Assembly (NCBI RefSeq): GCF_013184745.1
Contig: NZ_JAATVU010000012.1
Coordinates: 62,001-126,000, forward strand
Length of the DNA: 64,000 nt
Direction of reading: 5' to 3'
From: Mangrovicoccus sp. HB161399
GTDB lineage: Bacteria > Pseudomonadota > Alphaproteobacteria > Rhodobacterales > Rhodobacteraceae
This document shows positions 1 to 9,065 of the stretch, one piece after another. Below the pieces are notes generated by a model. That model saw nothing but the letters and a program-made list of their open reading frames with translations, did no database searches and was not told the DNA's origin. Position 1 is the first letter of the stretch. Each line of letters begins with the position of its first letter. Position numbers and translations under genes: made by a program.

Positions 1-241
1 TCGCCACCGAGTTCGAGGCGACCATCTTGAGCCGCGGCAGGCGCTGCATCAGCTCGCGGGTAATCGCCGTGCGCTCGCGCATCGGGCAGAGGATGTCGGT
101 GTCCTTGAGCCGTTCAGCCAGGATGTCGGGATCGGGCTGGTGGTCGGTCCAGACCTCGATCTCGCAGCGCGCGCGCAGCCCGCTCCAGTCGGCCATGGAG
201 AGCGCTGCGTTCTGGTAGTCGTCGAGAATGGAAATCTTCAT
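1..241 (-). CDS. D-2-hydroxyacid dehydrogenase family protein, N-terminal part
   Basis: This is the first 80 residues of a protein whose 3' end lies outside the window. It starts at an ATG complementary to 239-241 and begins MKISILDDYQN, then has an ILCPMRERT stretch and a LPRLKMVAS segment. That pattern (short Rossmann-like first strand, 'the acts are known' region, then the strand leading to the substrate loop) is typical of D-2-hydroxyacid/D-3-phosphoglycerate dehydrogenases. Those enzymes reduce 2-oxo acids with NAD(P)H in the cytoplasm. The catalytic Arg-Glu-His residues and NAD motif are not in the window, so the exact substrate cannot be read. It sits 8 bp after the livM-like stop and is probably the last or a late gene of that operon, which suggests a role in processing the imported compound or its product. 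Confidence 0.75.
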   Translation of the reverse strand, partial: MKISILDDYQNAALSMADWSGLRARCEIEVWTDHQPDPDILAERLKDTDILCPMRERTAITRELMQRLPRLKMVASNSVA

Positions 242-249
242 GCGCCATG

Positions 250-1293
250 TCACCTTGCGTCTGCATTGGCTTTGAGGAAGCGGGGCAGCGGCAGTTCGCG
301 CCCGCGGGTGATGCCGTCGGAACGGTAGACCAGCACCAGCACCATGAAGATGCCCAGGGTGATCTCCTGCAGTCCGAGCGGCAGGGCGAGCCTGGTGCCG
401 CCGATCTGGACCCCCTGCTCGGCCAGGCGCAGGATTTGTGCGACGGTGGACACGGCGATGACCCCGGCGACGACGCCGGTCAGGCTTTCCGCGCCGCCGA
501 CGACCAGCATGACGAGCATCAGGAAGGTGAGCCCCATGTAGAACACGTCGACGGTCAGGATGCCGAGGAAGTAGGTATAGACCGCCCCGCCTGCCCCCAT
601 CACCGCCGCCGAGAGCACGAAGGCCGCCAACCGCATGCGGTAGACCGAGATGCCGGTGGCCAGGGCGGCCACGTCGTCGTCCCGGCTGGCCTTCAGCATC
701 AGCCCCCAGCGCGAGCGCTGGAACAGGTAGGCAGTCAGGAGCGCCAGCGCGGCGAAGAGGAAGGTCGGCCAGATCGAGCCGAATTGCGGGATGTTGGTCA
801 GCGGCGCGACGCCGCCTGTCACCGAGTCCCAGTTGGAATAGATGCGGTTGACCACCACGAGGAAGGCGAAGGTGGCGATCGAGGCGGCGATGTCCGACAG
901 CCGCACGATCGCGGCGCCGACGACCAGCGCCACGAGCGCGGCCATGACTGCCGCCGCGGCCACGCCGGCCCAGGGCGACAGCTGCAGGGTCTGGACCCAG
1001 TGCGGCAGCCCGGTCAGCATGATCTGCTTGAACATCGGGTTCATCGACAGCCAGGCCGCCGCATAGCCGCCGACGCAGGCAAAGGCGACATGGCCGAAGG
1101 CGAAGACGCCGGAATTGCCGATGAAGATGTAGAAGCCGGTGACCAAAATGATGCGGACGAGAATCTCGGTCCAGAAGGTCTCCACCCCCGGCGGGGCGAA
1201 GAGCGACACCGGCAGCGTGACGAGGCCGAGACCGGCGATCAAGAGCGCAGGCAGGCCCGCCGCGCGCAGCGGGAGGTTTGCGGGGACGGCCAT
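250..1293 (-). CDS. livM: Branched-chain-type ABC transporter permease, LivM family
   Basis: A 347-residue, strongly hydrophobic inner-membrane protein with about nine to ten predicted helices and the LivM-type central segment (GNSGVFAFGHVAFACVGGY early, then a cytoplasmic loop with LKASRDDDVAALATGI). This loop contacts the ATPases in the HAAT class of importers. With the LivH-like permease just upstream it would form the translocation channel of a hydrophobic amino-acid/amide importer. The gene lies 3 bp after the livH-like gene in a block livJ-like, livG, livF, livH, livM on the minus strand. The substrate is not readable from sequence; the adjacent hydantoinase genes suggest a cyclic amide or amino-acid derivative rather than leucine. 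Confidence 0.9.
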   Translation of the reverse strand: MAVPANLPLRAAGLPALLIAGLGLVTLPVSLFAPPGVETFWTEILVRIILVTGFYIFIGNSGVFAFGHVAFACVGGYAAAWLSMNPMFKQIMLTGLPHWVQTLQLSPWAGVAAAAVMAALVALVVGAAIVRLSDIAASIATFAFLVVVNRIYSNWDSVTGGVAPLTNIPQFGSIWPTFLFAALALLTAYLFQRSRWGLMLKASRDDDVAALATGISVYRMRLAAFVLSAAVMGAGGAVYTYFLGILTVDVFYMGLTFLMLVMLVVGGAESLTGVVAGVIAVSTVAQILRLAEQGVQIGGTRLALPLGLQEITLGIFMVLVLVYRSDGITRGRELPLPRFLKANADAR

Positions 1294-1296
1294 GGA

Positions 1297-2217
1297 TCAG
1301 ACCCTTTTCATGACATGCTTGACCGGGAAGAGCCCGTTCGGCCGGACCACGAGGATGACGATCACCAGCCCGAAGGCGAAGGCGTCGCGAAAGGGCTTCA
1401 GCTCGGGCGGCAGGTAGACCTGCAGCATGGTGATGGCGATGCCGATGGAGAAGCCGCCCAGCACCGCGCCGGGCAGCGAGCCCATGCCGCCGACCACCAC
1501 CGCGACGAAGCCGTAGAGCGCCAAGGGCGAGCCCCAGGCATAGTTGATCGTCCCGCTCTGCGGCAGGTAGAGGAGCGCCACCGCCGCGGCCAGCACGCCC
1601 GAGATCGCGAAGGCGATGCCGATCACCCGGTTGGCCTTGACGCCGAGATAGCGCGCCATGCGGAAATCCTCGGCTGCGGCGCGGACCTCGATGCCGAAGC
1701 GGCTGTATTTCAGGAACAGCGACAGCGAGACCATCAGCACCGCCGTCACCGCTATGGTGACGATCTGGATCAGCGGGATGCGCAAACCCTGCCACTGGAT
1801 CTGCTGGGTCAGCCCGTACCACAGGTTCACGCCGCGCGCCTGGCTGCCATAGACCATGAGCACGGTGTTCTGCAGGATGTAGCTGACGGTGAAGGACGCC
1901 ATCATCAGCACCGGCGCGGAGGCCGAGCGCAGGGGCCGGAAGACGAAGCGTTCGGTGGCCAGCGCCAGCACCACGACGATGGCGCAGACCGTCGGGATCA
2001 CCGCCGCCCAGTGCCATTTTCCGATGAACAGCTCGGAGGCCGCCGCGACCGAGGTGAAGGGCACGATCAGCGAATAGGCCGCCGTGGAAATGAACTCGCC
2101 ATGGGCCACGTTCGCGAGGCGCAGGATGCCGAAGAGCAGCCCGATGCCGAGCGCGGAGAGCGCGAAGATCGAGCCCAGGCTGGCCGCGTCGAGGCAGGTT
2201 TGCAGGAACTGGGTCAT
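1297..2217 (-). CDS. livH: Branched-chain-type ABC transporter permease, LivH family
   Basis: I place the start at the ATG complementary to 2215-2217 (MTQFLQTCLDAASLG), giving 306 residues, the usual LivH length; the open frame runs further upstream but that part lies inside the livF-like gene. The protein has the classic LivH opening (SIFALSALGIGLLFGILRLANVAHGEF), about eight membrane helices and a C-terminal FGLVIVILVVRPNGLFP typical of the family. It is the second channel subunit of the HAAT importer and sits 1 bp after the livF-like gene and 3 bp before livM. Translation is likely coupled along this block. Confidence 0.9.
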   Translation of the reverse strand: MTQFLQTCLDAASLGSIFALSALGIGLLFGILRLANVAHGEFISTAAYSLIVPFTSVAAASELFIGKWHWAAVIPTVCAIVVVLALATERFVFRPLRSASAPVLMMASFTVSYILQNTVLMVYGSQARGVNLWYGLTQQIQWQGLRIPLIQIVTIAVTAVLMVSLSLFLKYSRFGIEVRAAAEDFRMARYLGVKANRVIGIAFAISGVLAAAVALLYLPQSGTINYAWGSPLALYGFVAVVVGGMGSLPGAVLGGFSIGIAITMLQVYLPPELKPFRDAFAFGLVIVILVVRPNGLFPVKHVMKRV

Positions 2218-2218
2218 G

Positions 2219-2949
<731 letters not shown>

Positions 2950-2953
<4 letters not shown>

Positions 2954-3714
2954 TCGACTCCCTCCGCGCCGAGATAGGCGGTCAGGAAGGCGCGGTCGGC
3001 CTGCACCTCGGCGGGGGTGCCGGTGACGATGGTGCGCCCGCCGTCAAGGACGTGCAGCCGGTCGGAGAGCGACATGACGACATGCATGTTGTGCTCGATC
3101 AAGAGGACGCCGCAGCCGAAGCTTCCAGGCAGGCCGCGGATGATGCGCATCAGATCCTCGCATTCGGAATCGGACATGCCGGCGGCCGGCTCGTCGAGAA
3201 GGACGTATTTCGGCCGCGAGGCCAGCGCGCGGGCGATGTCGAGCCGCCGCTGGTCGGTATAGGGAAGGCTGCCGGCGATCTGGCCCAGCTGTCCGCCGAG
3301 TCCGGTCCGGTCCAGCACCTCCGCCGCCCGCGCACGGGCATCGCGCAGCGACAGCCCCGCGGCGATGGCGGCGACCTGGGCGTTTTCCAGCACCGAAAGC
3401 TTGCCGAAGAGCCGCCCTGCCTGGAAGCTGCGGGCGACGCCCGCGCGGCGCACCTTGGCGGGCGACCAGCCGAGCGCGCTGCGCCCGTCGATTTCCAGCC
3501 CGCCCTCCGTCGGTTTCTGGAACCCGGTCAGCACGTTGACCAGCGTGGTCTTGCCCGCGCCGTTCGGGCCGATCAGCCCGACGATCTCGCCGGGCGCGAG
3601 GCGCAGCGTCACGCCGCTGATCGCGGCGAGCCCGTCGAAGCGGACCGTCACCCCGGCGACCGAAAGCGCCTCCCCGGCGGCGGCCGCGGCGGCCCCCTCT
3701 ATCTTGGCATCCAT
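2950..3714 (-). CDS. livG: Branched-chain-type ABC transporter ATPase, LivG family
   Basis: The start chosen is the ATG complementary to 3712-3714 (MDAKIEGAAAAA), giving 254 residues; the longer open frame would read through the hairpin and into the binding-protein gene. The first 20 residues are an Ala-rich extension, followed by the ATPase with Walker A GPNGAGKTT, a LivG-style degenerate signature (LPYTDQRRLDIARAL) and Walker B VLLDEPAAGMS. The family role is one of two different ATP-binding subunits of a HAAT importer. It is the first gene after the binding-protein gene and is separated from it by a strong hairpin at 3753-3776. Confidence 0.92.
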
Positions 3715-3752
3715 GCGCACGCTTGCGTTTCCTTGCGATGGGTGAACGGGAA

Positions 3753-3776
3753 GGGCCGGGCATGCGTGCCCGGCCC
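3753..3776 (-). terminator. Stem-loop between binding-protein gene and livG
   Basis: A perfect 10-bp inverted repeat (GGGCCGGGCA / TGCCCGGCCC) with a 4-nt loop lies 9 bp downstream of the binding-protein stop. There is no U-run, so it is more likely a partial terminator or mRNA 3'-end stabiliser. Such structures often let the periplasmic binding protein be made in excess over the membrane subunits; that role here is inference. Confidence 0.6.
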
Positions 3777-3785
3777 CGGCGAAGC

Positions 3786-4982
3786 TCAGCCGCCGATGCG
3801 GTAGAGCACCTGCTGCGGGATCGGCTCGTCGATCTTCCATTCCTCGACCAGCACCTGGCGGCCATCGGTGAATTCCGAAATCTGCATCGGCATCGAGGTC
3901 TGGATATGCAGCTCGGGCGAGAAGCTGCGCGGGCCCAGCGTGGTCGGCTCGTCGGTGTAGGTGTTCATCTCCGCGACCACTTCGGCGCTGTCGGTGGTGC
4001 CGGTGGCCGCGACCGCCTTCGCCCAGAGCTCCAGCCAGGCATAGATCGGATAGGCGAACATCGAGGAGGGCTTGTCGCCGTATTTCGCCTCGAACGCATC
4101 GGTCAGCGCCTGCACGTCCGGACGTGCATCGCCTTCGATCACCACCGCGGTCGGGATGTAGAAATCCGTCAGCCCCGGCACCGCCGAGGTCCAGGCGACG
4201 CCGTCGAACATCGACGGTCCCAGCAGCGGCACATCGATCCCGGCCGCGCGGATCTGGCGGACCGCGCCGCCGGCGCCCAGATGCGAGCAGAGCATCACCG
4301 TCTCGACGCCGTCATTGGCGATGGCATTGGCGATCTCGCTGACCTGGCTGGCGATCGAGGCATCGTCGAAGCGGAACTGCTCCCAGCCGGCGATCTCGCC
4401 GCCCTCGCGCTCGTAGTTCCACTTGAAGCCGGCGCAGGCGGATTTCTGCGCCTCGCCCGCGACATCCTCCAGCACGAAGGCCTTCTTCAGGTCCTTCCGC
4501 TTCAGCGCCCAGTCAGCGATCACCGCGCCGTCGAGCTGCGAGGCGATGCCCGCCGAGAAGGAGTAGGGACCGACGCCGACCACGCCTGCCTTGGGGTCGA
4601 CCGCGCATTGGAACACCGAGAGCTTGCCCGCCTTCTGCACCTGCACCGCGGCGGGCGCGCCGAAATCGTAGTCGCAGCTGACCGCGACCAGATCCGGGTC
4701 CTCGCGCAGCACCTGCTGGCCGGCCTTCACCGACTCGGCGAGGTCGGTCTTGTTGTCCGCCGTGACGAATTCGATCTGCCGGCCGAGAAGGCCACCGGCG
4801 GCGTTCTGCTTCTCGATCCACATCTGCGCGAAGCGGTAGCCGTCCGTGTCGGTCACCGACTGGCGTCCCGACAGCGAGATGGCGAAGCCGATCTTGATCG
4901 GGTCCGCGGCAAGCGCGCCGGTGGCCGCAACGGCGGCGAGCGCGCCGGCGAGAAGCCCGGAGGCAAGGGTCCTGGTCGTCAT
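3786..4982 (-). CDS. Branched-chain-type ABC transporter substrate-binding protein
   Basis: A 398-residue periplasmic binding protein of the Peripla_BP_6/LivJ type. It opens with a Sec signal peptide (MTTRTLASGLLAGALAAV, cleavage probably after ALAA near residue 26) followed by DPIKIGFAISLSGRQSVTD, the standard family opening, and later by a PLLGPSMFDGVAW segment. It captures the substrate for the livGFHM-like membrane complex. A good ribosome site (AGGAG, 6 nt before ATG) supports the start. It lies 131 bp after hyuB; the spacer carries two hairpins and may hold its own promoter. The ligand is unknown; hyuAB next door point to hydantoins, 5-oxoproline or related amides. Confidence 0.9.
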   Translation of the reverse strand: MTTRTLASGLLAGALAAVAATGALAADPIKIGFAISLSGRQSVTDTDGYRFAQMWIEKQNAAGGLLGRQIEFVTADNKTDLAESVKAGQQVLREDPDLVAVSCDYDFGAPAAVQVQKAGKLSVFQCAVDPKAGVVGVGPYSFSAGIASQLDGAVIADWALKRKDLKKAFVLEDVAGEAQKSACAGFKWNYEREGGEIAGWEQFRFDDASIASQVSEIANAIANDGVETVMLCSHLGAGGAVRQIRAAGIDVPLLGPSMFDGVAWTSAVPGLTDFYIPTAVVIEGDARPDVQALTDAFEAKYGDKPSSMFAYPIYAWLELWAKAVAATGTTDSAEVVAEMNTYTDEPTTLGPRSFSPELHIQTSMPMQISEFTDGRQVLVEEWKIDEPIPQQVLYRIGG

Positions 4983-5056
4983 GTTCCACTCCTGCTGGTC
5001 TTGATTTGATCTGTTGCCGTTCGGCCGGACGGGTTTTCCCGCCTTCTTCCGATGAT

Positions 5057-5079
5057 GGCGCGGGACGCTGCCCCGCGCC
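5057..5079 (-). terminator. Stem-loop upstream of binding-protein gene
   Basis: An 8-bp GC stem (GGCGCGGG / CCCGCGCC) with a 7-nt loop in the 131-bp spacer between hyuB and the binding-protein gene. It could attenuate read-through from hyuAB. No U-tract is present. Confidence 0.4.
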
Positions 5080-5097
5080 TTTCCCTGCGCGCCGGAA

Positions 5098-5120
5098 CGC
5101 CTGACCCTGACGGTCAGGCG
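5098..5120 (-). terminator. Stem-loop overlapping the hyuB stop codon
   Basis: A 9-bp inverted repeat (CGCCTGACC / GGTCAGGCG) with a 5-nt loop whose arm contains the hyuB stop codon. It may protect the hyuAB message or act as a weak terminator. Confidence 0.4.
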
Positions 5121-6892
5121 CCGCGCAGCCTTTCGGTCTCCTCCGCGTCGATGCCGGTGGCGAAACCCTCGGCATCGGCGATCACCGCCACGCCGTAGAT
5201 GCCGCGGGCGCGCTCCGCCGTCTCGTAGCCTTCGGCCACGTCGGCCAGCACGGCCGCCGGATCGCGGGTCCTCGGATCGCCGTAGCCGCCGCCGCCGGAA
5301 TCGAGGCCGACGATGGTCTCGCCGGGCTTCAGCACTGTGTGCAGGTATCCGGGCAGGACCTCTTCGGTTCCGTCGGCATGGATCTTGATGTTGGCGCCGG
5401 GAAAGGCGTCATGCCCGCCCTGCACGCCGCGCGGGCCGGTGGCGACGCCGTTCGTCACCTGCATCACAACCATGTCGCTGCCGCGCGGGCCGAACTCGGT
5501 CCTTGTCGCCACGCCGCCGCGCTGCCGCCCTGCCCCGGCGGTGCCCGCCTGCAGCTTCATCGACTTCACCAGGATCGGCAGGCGCTGCTCGGTGATCTCA
5601 ATGCTGTCGCGGTAGCAGAGCCCGGCGCCCGCGATTACCGTGAAGGTGTCGAGCCCGTCGGCCTCCGGCGAGGCCGGACCGCCGCCGCCCATCAGGAAGA
5701 GCTGGTTGACGTAGTCGCCTCCGCCGCGCTCGTCATGTCCCGAGATCACCCCGGTCGAGACGCCGAGGAACATGTTCGATTCCGACAGGCCGAAGCCCTC
5801 GCCGATTTCGGAAATCGCGCTCTGCGCGGTGTTGCAGATCACGTCCGCCAGCAGCGTCGTCGCGGTGGAGGCGCTGTGCGGGAATTCCGGGATGCCGACC
5901 ACGCAGTTTTCGCGCAGCAGCACCTCGATCCGCCGGAAGGTTCCGGAGTTCAGCGGCAGGTCATGTTCGAGGCAGTTGACGATGCCCGAGATCGCCATGC
6001 CGGTCGCCGTCGCCTGGCAGGTATTCACCCCGGCATCGACGCAGTCGATATTGTCGCGCAGATCGACGATCGCCCGGCCGTTTTCCGGGTCGATGGTGAT
6101 CTTCACGAAGACATCCACGCCGTCGGGAAGGAAGTCGCCGAGCGCATCGAGCCGCCCGTGGCGCTCCAGCGTTGCCGCGGGCATCCGCGAAATCGCGGCA
6201 GCGGTGCGCCGCTCGGAATAGTCGAGCCAGGCGGCGATGAAGGCCTTCACCCGCGCCGCGCCGTATTTCTCCGCGAAGCGGATCAGCGCCCGTTCGCCGG
6301 TGCGCGCCGCCGCCAGGGCGGATTGCAGGTCGCCATACCACTGGTCCGGCACGCGGATCCGCGCCCGGCACATCCGCACGATATCCTCGTTGTCGGTGAA
6401 GTCCTTCTGGATCTGCACCATCGGGAAGACCAGCGCACCCTCGTTGTAGACATCCGTGGCAGCGGCAAAATACGTCGTCGGGACCGAGTTGCCGCAATCC
6501 GCCTGATGGCATTTCACCACCGAGGTGAAGAGATGCTCGCCCTCGAAGAAGACCGGGACCAGGATCGTGTGGTCGGCGGCATGGGTGTTGCCGTTATACG
6601 GGTCGTTGTTGAGGAAGGCGTCGCCCGCGCGGAAGCCCGGATGGAACTGCGCCATCGCCTGGCCCTGCAGGTTGGAGCCGAAGGCGTGGACGGGCAGCGC
6701 CTCGGCCACGCCGATGATGTCGTGATCCGCCGAAAGGATGGAGCAGGAAAAGTCCCGCGCCATGCCGATCACCGAGGAATTGGCGGTCAGGATGACGGTC
6801 GAGGTCATCTCGCGCACGATCGCGTCCAGCCGGTTGCCCATGATGGCAAGCTCTACCGGATCGAAGCCGGTCATCGGGGAGCCGTCAGCCAT
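5114..6892 (-). CDS. hyuB: Hydantoinase B / N-methylhydantoinase B family subunit
   Basis: A 592-residue protein of the HyuB/oxoprolinase-beta family, at the usual length. Recognisable blocks are the N-terminal DPVELAIMGNRLDAIV, the FLNNDPYNGNTHAADHT segment that in the family lines the catalytic site, and a C-terminal glycine loop GLDSGGGGYGDPRTRDPA. With HyuA it forms an ATP-dependent amidohydrolase opening a cyclic amide such as N-methylhydantoin, hydantoin or 5-oxoproline. I chose the ATG complementary to 6890-6892 (MADGSPM) because a GGAGG lies 5 nt before it; an ATG 12 nt upstream lacks such a site. It overlaps the hyuA end by 8 bp, so the two are co-translated. It could equally be an acetophenone-carboxylase-type subunit; the substrate is not proven. 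Confidence 0.9.
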   Translation of the reverse strand: MADGSPMTGFDPVELAIMGNRLDAIVREMTSTVILTANSSVIGMARDFSCSILSADHDIIGVAEALPVHAFGSNLQGQAMAQFHPGFRAGDAFLNNDPYNGNTHAADHTILVPVFFEGEHLFTSVVKCHQADCGNSVPTTYFAAATDVYNEGALVFPMVQIQKDFTDNEDIVRMCRARIRVPDQWYGDLQSALAAARTGERALIRFAEKYGAARVKAFIAAWLDYSERRTAAAISRMPAATLERHGRLDALGDFLPDGVDVFVKITIDPENGRAIVDLRDNIDCVDAGVNTCQATATGMAISGIVNCLEHDLPLNSGTFRRIEVLLRENCVVGIPEFPHSASTATTLLADVICNTAQSAISEIGEGFGLSESNMFLGVSTGVISGHDERGGGDYVNQLFLMGGGGPASPEADGLDTFTVIAGAGLCYRDSIEITEQRLPILVKSMKLQAGTAGAGRQRGGVATRTEFGPRGSDMVVMQVTNGVATGPRGVQGGHDAFPGANIKIHADGTEEVLPGYLHTVLKPGETIVGLDSGGGGYGDPRTRDPAAVLADVAEGYETAERARGIYGVAVIADAEGFATGIDAEETERLRGA

Positions 6893-8963
6893 GATTGCCT
6901 CCAAATTCGAAGATGTAGTTGCCGCTCCGGGAAAGCCGCCCGGTCATGCCGGGATCGACGACGATGGTCGTGGTCGGTTCCTCGATGATCGCGGGTCCGG
7001 CGATCTCGAAGCCGAGCGGAAGCGTCGTGCCATCGAGCACGCGGGTCGGCAGGTGTCCGCCCTCGGCGAAATAGGCGCGGCTCCCGCGCTCGCCGGGAAC
7101 GGACTCCGCCGGGCCCTCCCAGGAGACCTGCGGCGAGGGCAGAACCGCCGCGACGCGCAGGCGCCAGTTGATCGCCTCGACCACAGTGCCCTTGCGGTTC
7201 ACGTGGTAGAGCCGCTGGTACTGCCCGGCGAAGAGCGTCTCCAGGAGGTCGATGTCGGAAGCGTCACGCGCCCAGTCCACGGGCAGCTCGACCTCCAGCT
7301 CCCATTGCTGCCGGGCATAGCGCGCCTCGACGAAAAGCTGGTGGCGGAAGGTGTCGACCCCCTTCGCGCGCAGGGCGGTCTCGAACCCGGCGCTCTGCGC
7401 GACGAGTCCGCCGAGCGCCTCGCGGACGGCGCCTGAGTCGAAGGCATCCGAAGCCCCGTAGCAGGAGGCGGAGAAATCGATGGCGATGTCGGAGAACTGC
7501 CCGCCCGCCGCCGAGATCGCCCCGGCCGTCTTCGGGATCACCACGTTCTTCGCCTTCATCGCGCGGGCGATGGAAAGCACGTTCAGCCCGGCCGCGCCGC
7601 CCCCGGCGACGATGGTGCTGTCGGAGGGGCTGACCCCGTCATTGGTGGTGATGTCCTCGATTGCCTTGATCATCGTCTCCGACGAGATGCGGATGATCGC
7701 AGACGCCGTTTCCCAGATCGTCTTGCCGAGCTGCGCGGCGACGCCCTGCATCGCGGTCTCAGCCGCAGCGCGGTCGAGCTTCATGCGGCCGCCGAGGAAG
7801 CGGTCGGGATCGATATAGCCCAGGACCACCGCCGCGTCGGTCACGGTCGGACGCGTGCCGCCCTTGCCGTAGCAGGCCGGACCCGGCACCGAGCCGGCGC
7901 TGTGCGGACCGACGCGCAGCATGCCGCCGTCATCGACCCAGGCGATGGAGCCGCCGCCCGCGCCGACCGAGCGGATGTCGACCGTCGCCATGCCGAGCAT
8001 GGTCGAGGCCATCGGCGTGCCGAGCCAGGTCTCGCGGGTGTACTTGATCGCCCCGTCGCGGATCAGCGACACGTCGAAGGTCGTGCCGCCGGTATCGACG
8101 ATGATCACGTCATTGCCGAATGCCTCGGCGCGGGTATAGGCGATGCCTGCGAGCGGCGCCATCGCGGGGCCCGATTTCGCCATGTAGACCGGCTTCTGCA
8201 CCACGTCATCGATATGCATCACCCCGCCGGAGGAGGCCGAGATCAGCAGCTCGCCGCCGAAGCCCGCTGCCGCGAGATCGGTCTTCAGGTCGCGCAGATG
8301 CGCCTGCATCAGGGGCTTCAGCGAGGCGTCGATCGCCGCCGAGGAACTGCGCGGGTATTCCCGGATCGTCGGGTTCAGCGCCGAGGACAGGGTGTAGGGC
8401 ACGCCCGGCAGGATCTCCTCGATCAGCTCGCCCAGCCGTTCCTCATGCGCCGGGTTGGCAATGGACCACAGCAGGCTGACCGCGACTGCCTCGATGCCGA
8501 CCCGTCCGAGCTTTTCGATCACGGCGCGGGCGGCGGCTTCGTCGAGCACGGTTTCCACCCCGCCTTCGGCATTCATCCGCTCGGGGATCTCGAAGGTCAG
8601 CGCGCGCGGGATATAGGGCGGCTCGACCGGGGCGTTGATCTCCAGCGCATTGAGCTTGCCGCCCTTGCGGAAGACCAGCACGTCCGGGAATCCCTCTGTC
8701 ACCAGCAGCGCGGTCTTCGCCGTCTTGCGCTCGACGATGGCGTTGGTCGCCCGCGTCGTCCCGTAGACCATGACCCGCGTCTCCGCCAGGAGCTGTGCCA
8801 GCGGGATGCCGATCTGGTCGGCCGCGTTGGAGATCGAGTTCGACAGGCCGGTGAAGCTTCGTTCGGGCGTGGTCAGCGCCTTGCCGACGGTCAGCCGCCC
8901 CATCTCGTCGGTGACCACGACATCTGTGAAGGTCCCGCCGGTATCGACCGAAATTCTGTACAT
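6885..8963 (-). CDS. hyuA: Hydantoinase A / N-methylhydantoinase A family subunit
   Basis: A 692-residue HyuA-family protein. It has both sugar-kinase-like ATP motifs, MYRISVDTGGTFTDVVV at the N-terminus and VIIVDTGGTTFDVSLI near residue 285, plus a VPGPACYGKGG loop and a C-terminal GPAIIEEPTTTIVVDPG segment. In the family ATP phosphorylates the amide oxygen and primes ring opening by the B subunit. The start is the ATG complementary to 8961-8963, with GGAGG 4 nt before it; the open frame runs upstream without support. It is probably the first gene of an operon with hyuB and the downstream liv-type transporter, although the 102-bp spacer to the gene upstream shows no obvious promoter. Confidence 0.92.
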   Translation of the reverse strand: MYRISVDTGGTFTDVVVTDEMGRLTVGKALTTPERSFTGLSNSISNAADQIGIPLAQLLAETRVMVYGTTRATNAIVERKTAKTALLVTEGFPDVLVFRKGGKLNALEINAPVEPPYIPRALTFEIPERMNAEGGVETVLDEAAARAVIEKLGRVGIEAVAVSLLWSIANPAHEERLGELIEEILPGVPYTLSSALNPTIREYPRSSSAAIDASLKPLMQAHLRDLKTDLAAAGFGGELLISASSGGVMHIDDVVQKPVYMAKSGPAMAPLAGIAYTRAEAFGNDVIIVDTGGTTFDVSLIRDGAIKYTRETWLGTPMASTMLGMATVDIRSVGAGGGSIAWVDDGGMLRVGPHSAGSVPGPACYGKGGTRPTVTDAAVVLGYIDPDRFLGGRMKLDRAAAETAMQGVAAQLGKTIWETASAIIRISSETMIKAIEDITTNDGVSPSDSTIVAGGGAAGLNVLSIARAMKAKNVVIPKTAGAISAAGGQFSDIAIDFSASCYGASDAFDSGAVREALGGLVAQSAGFETALRAKGVDTFRHQLFVEARYARQQWELEVELPVDWARDASDIDLLETLFAGQYQRLYHVNRKGTVVEAINWRLRVAAVLPSPQVSWEGPAESVPGERGSRAYFAEGGHLPTRVLDGTTLPLGFEIAGPAIIEEPTTTIVVDPGMTGRLSRSGNYIFEFGGNHG

Positions 8964-9065
8964 TGCGCCTCCGCGTGTTGTCCCTTCCGGGGGTGTTGCC
9001 TCAGGTCTACCGGGATCGCCGCCCCCCGGCCTTGCCCGGAGCGCCACAAGGTCTGTCCCGGAGGG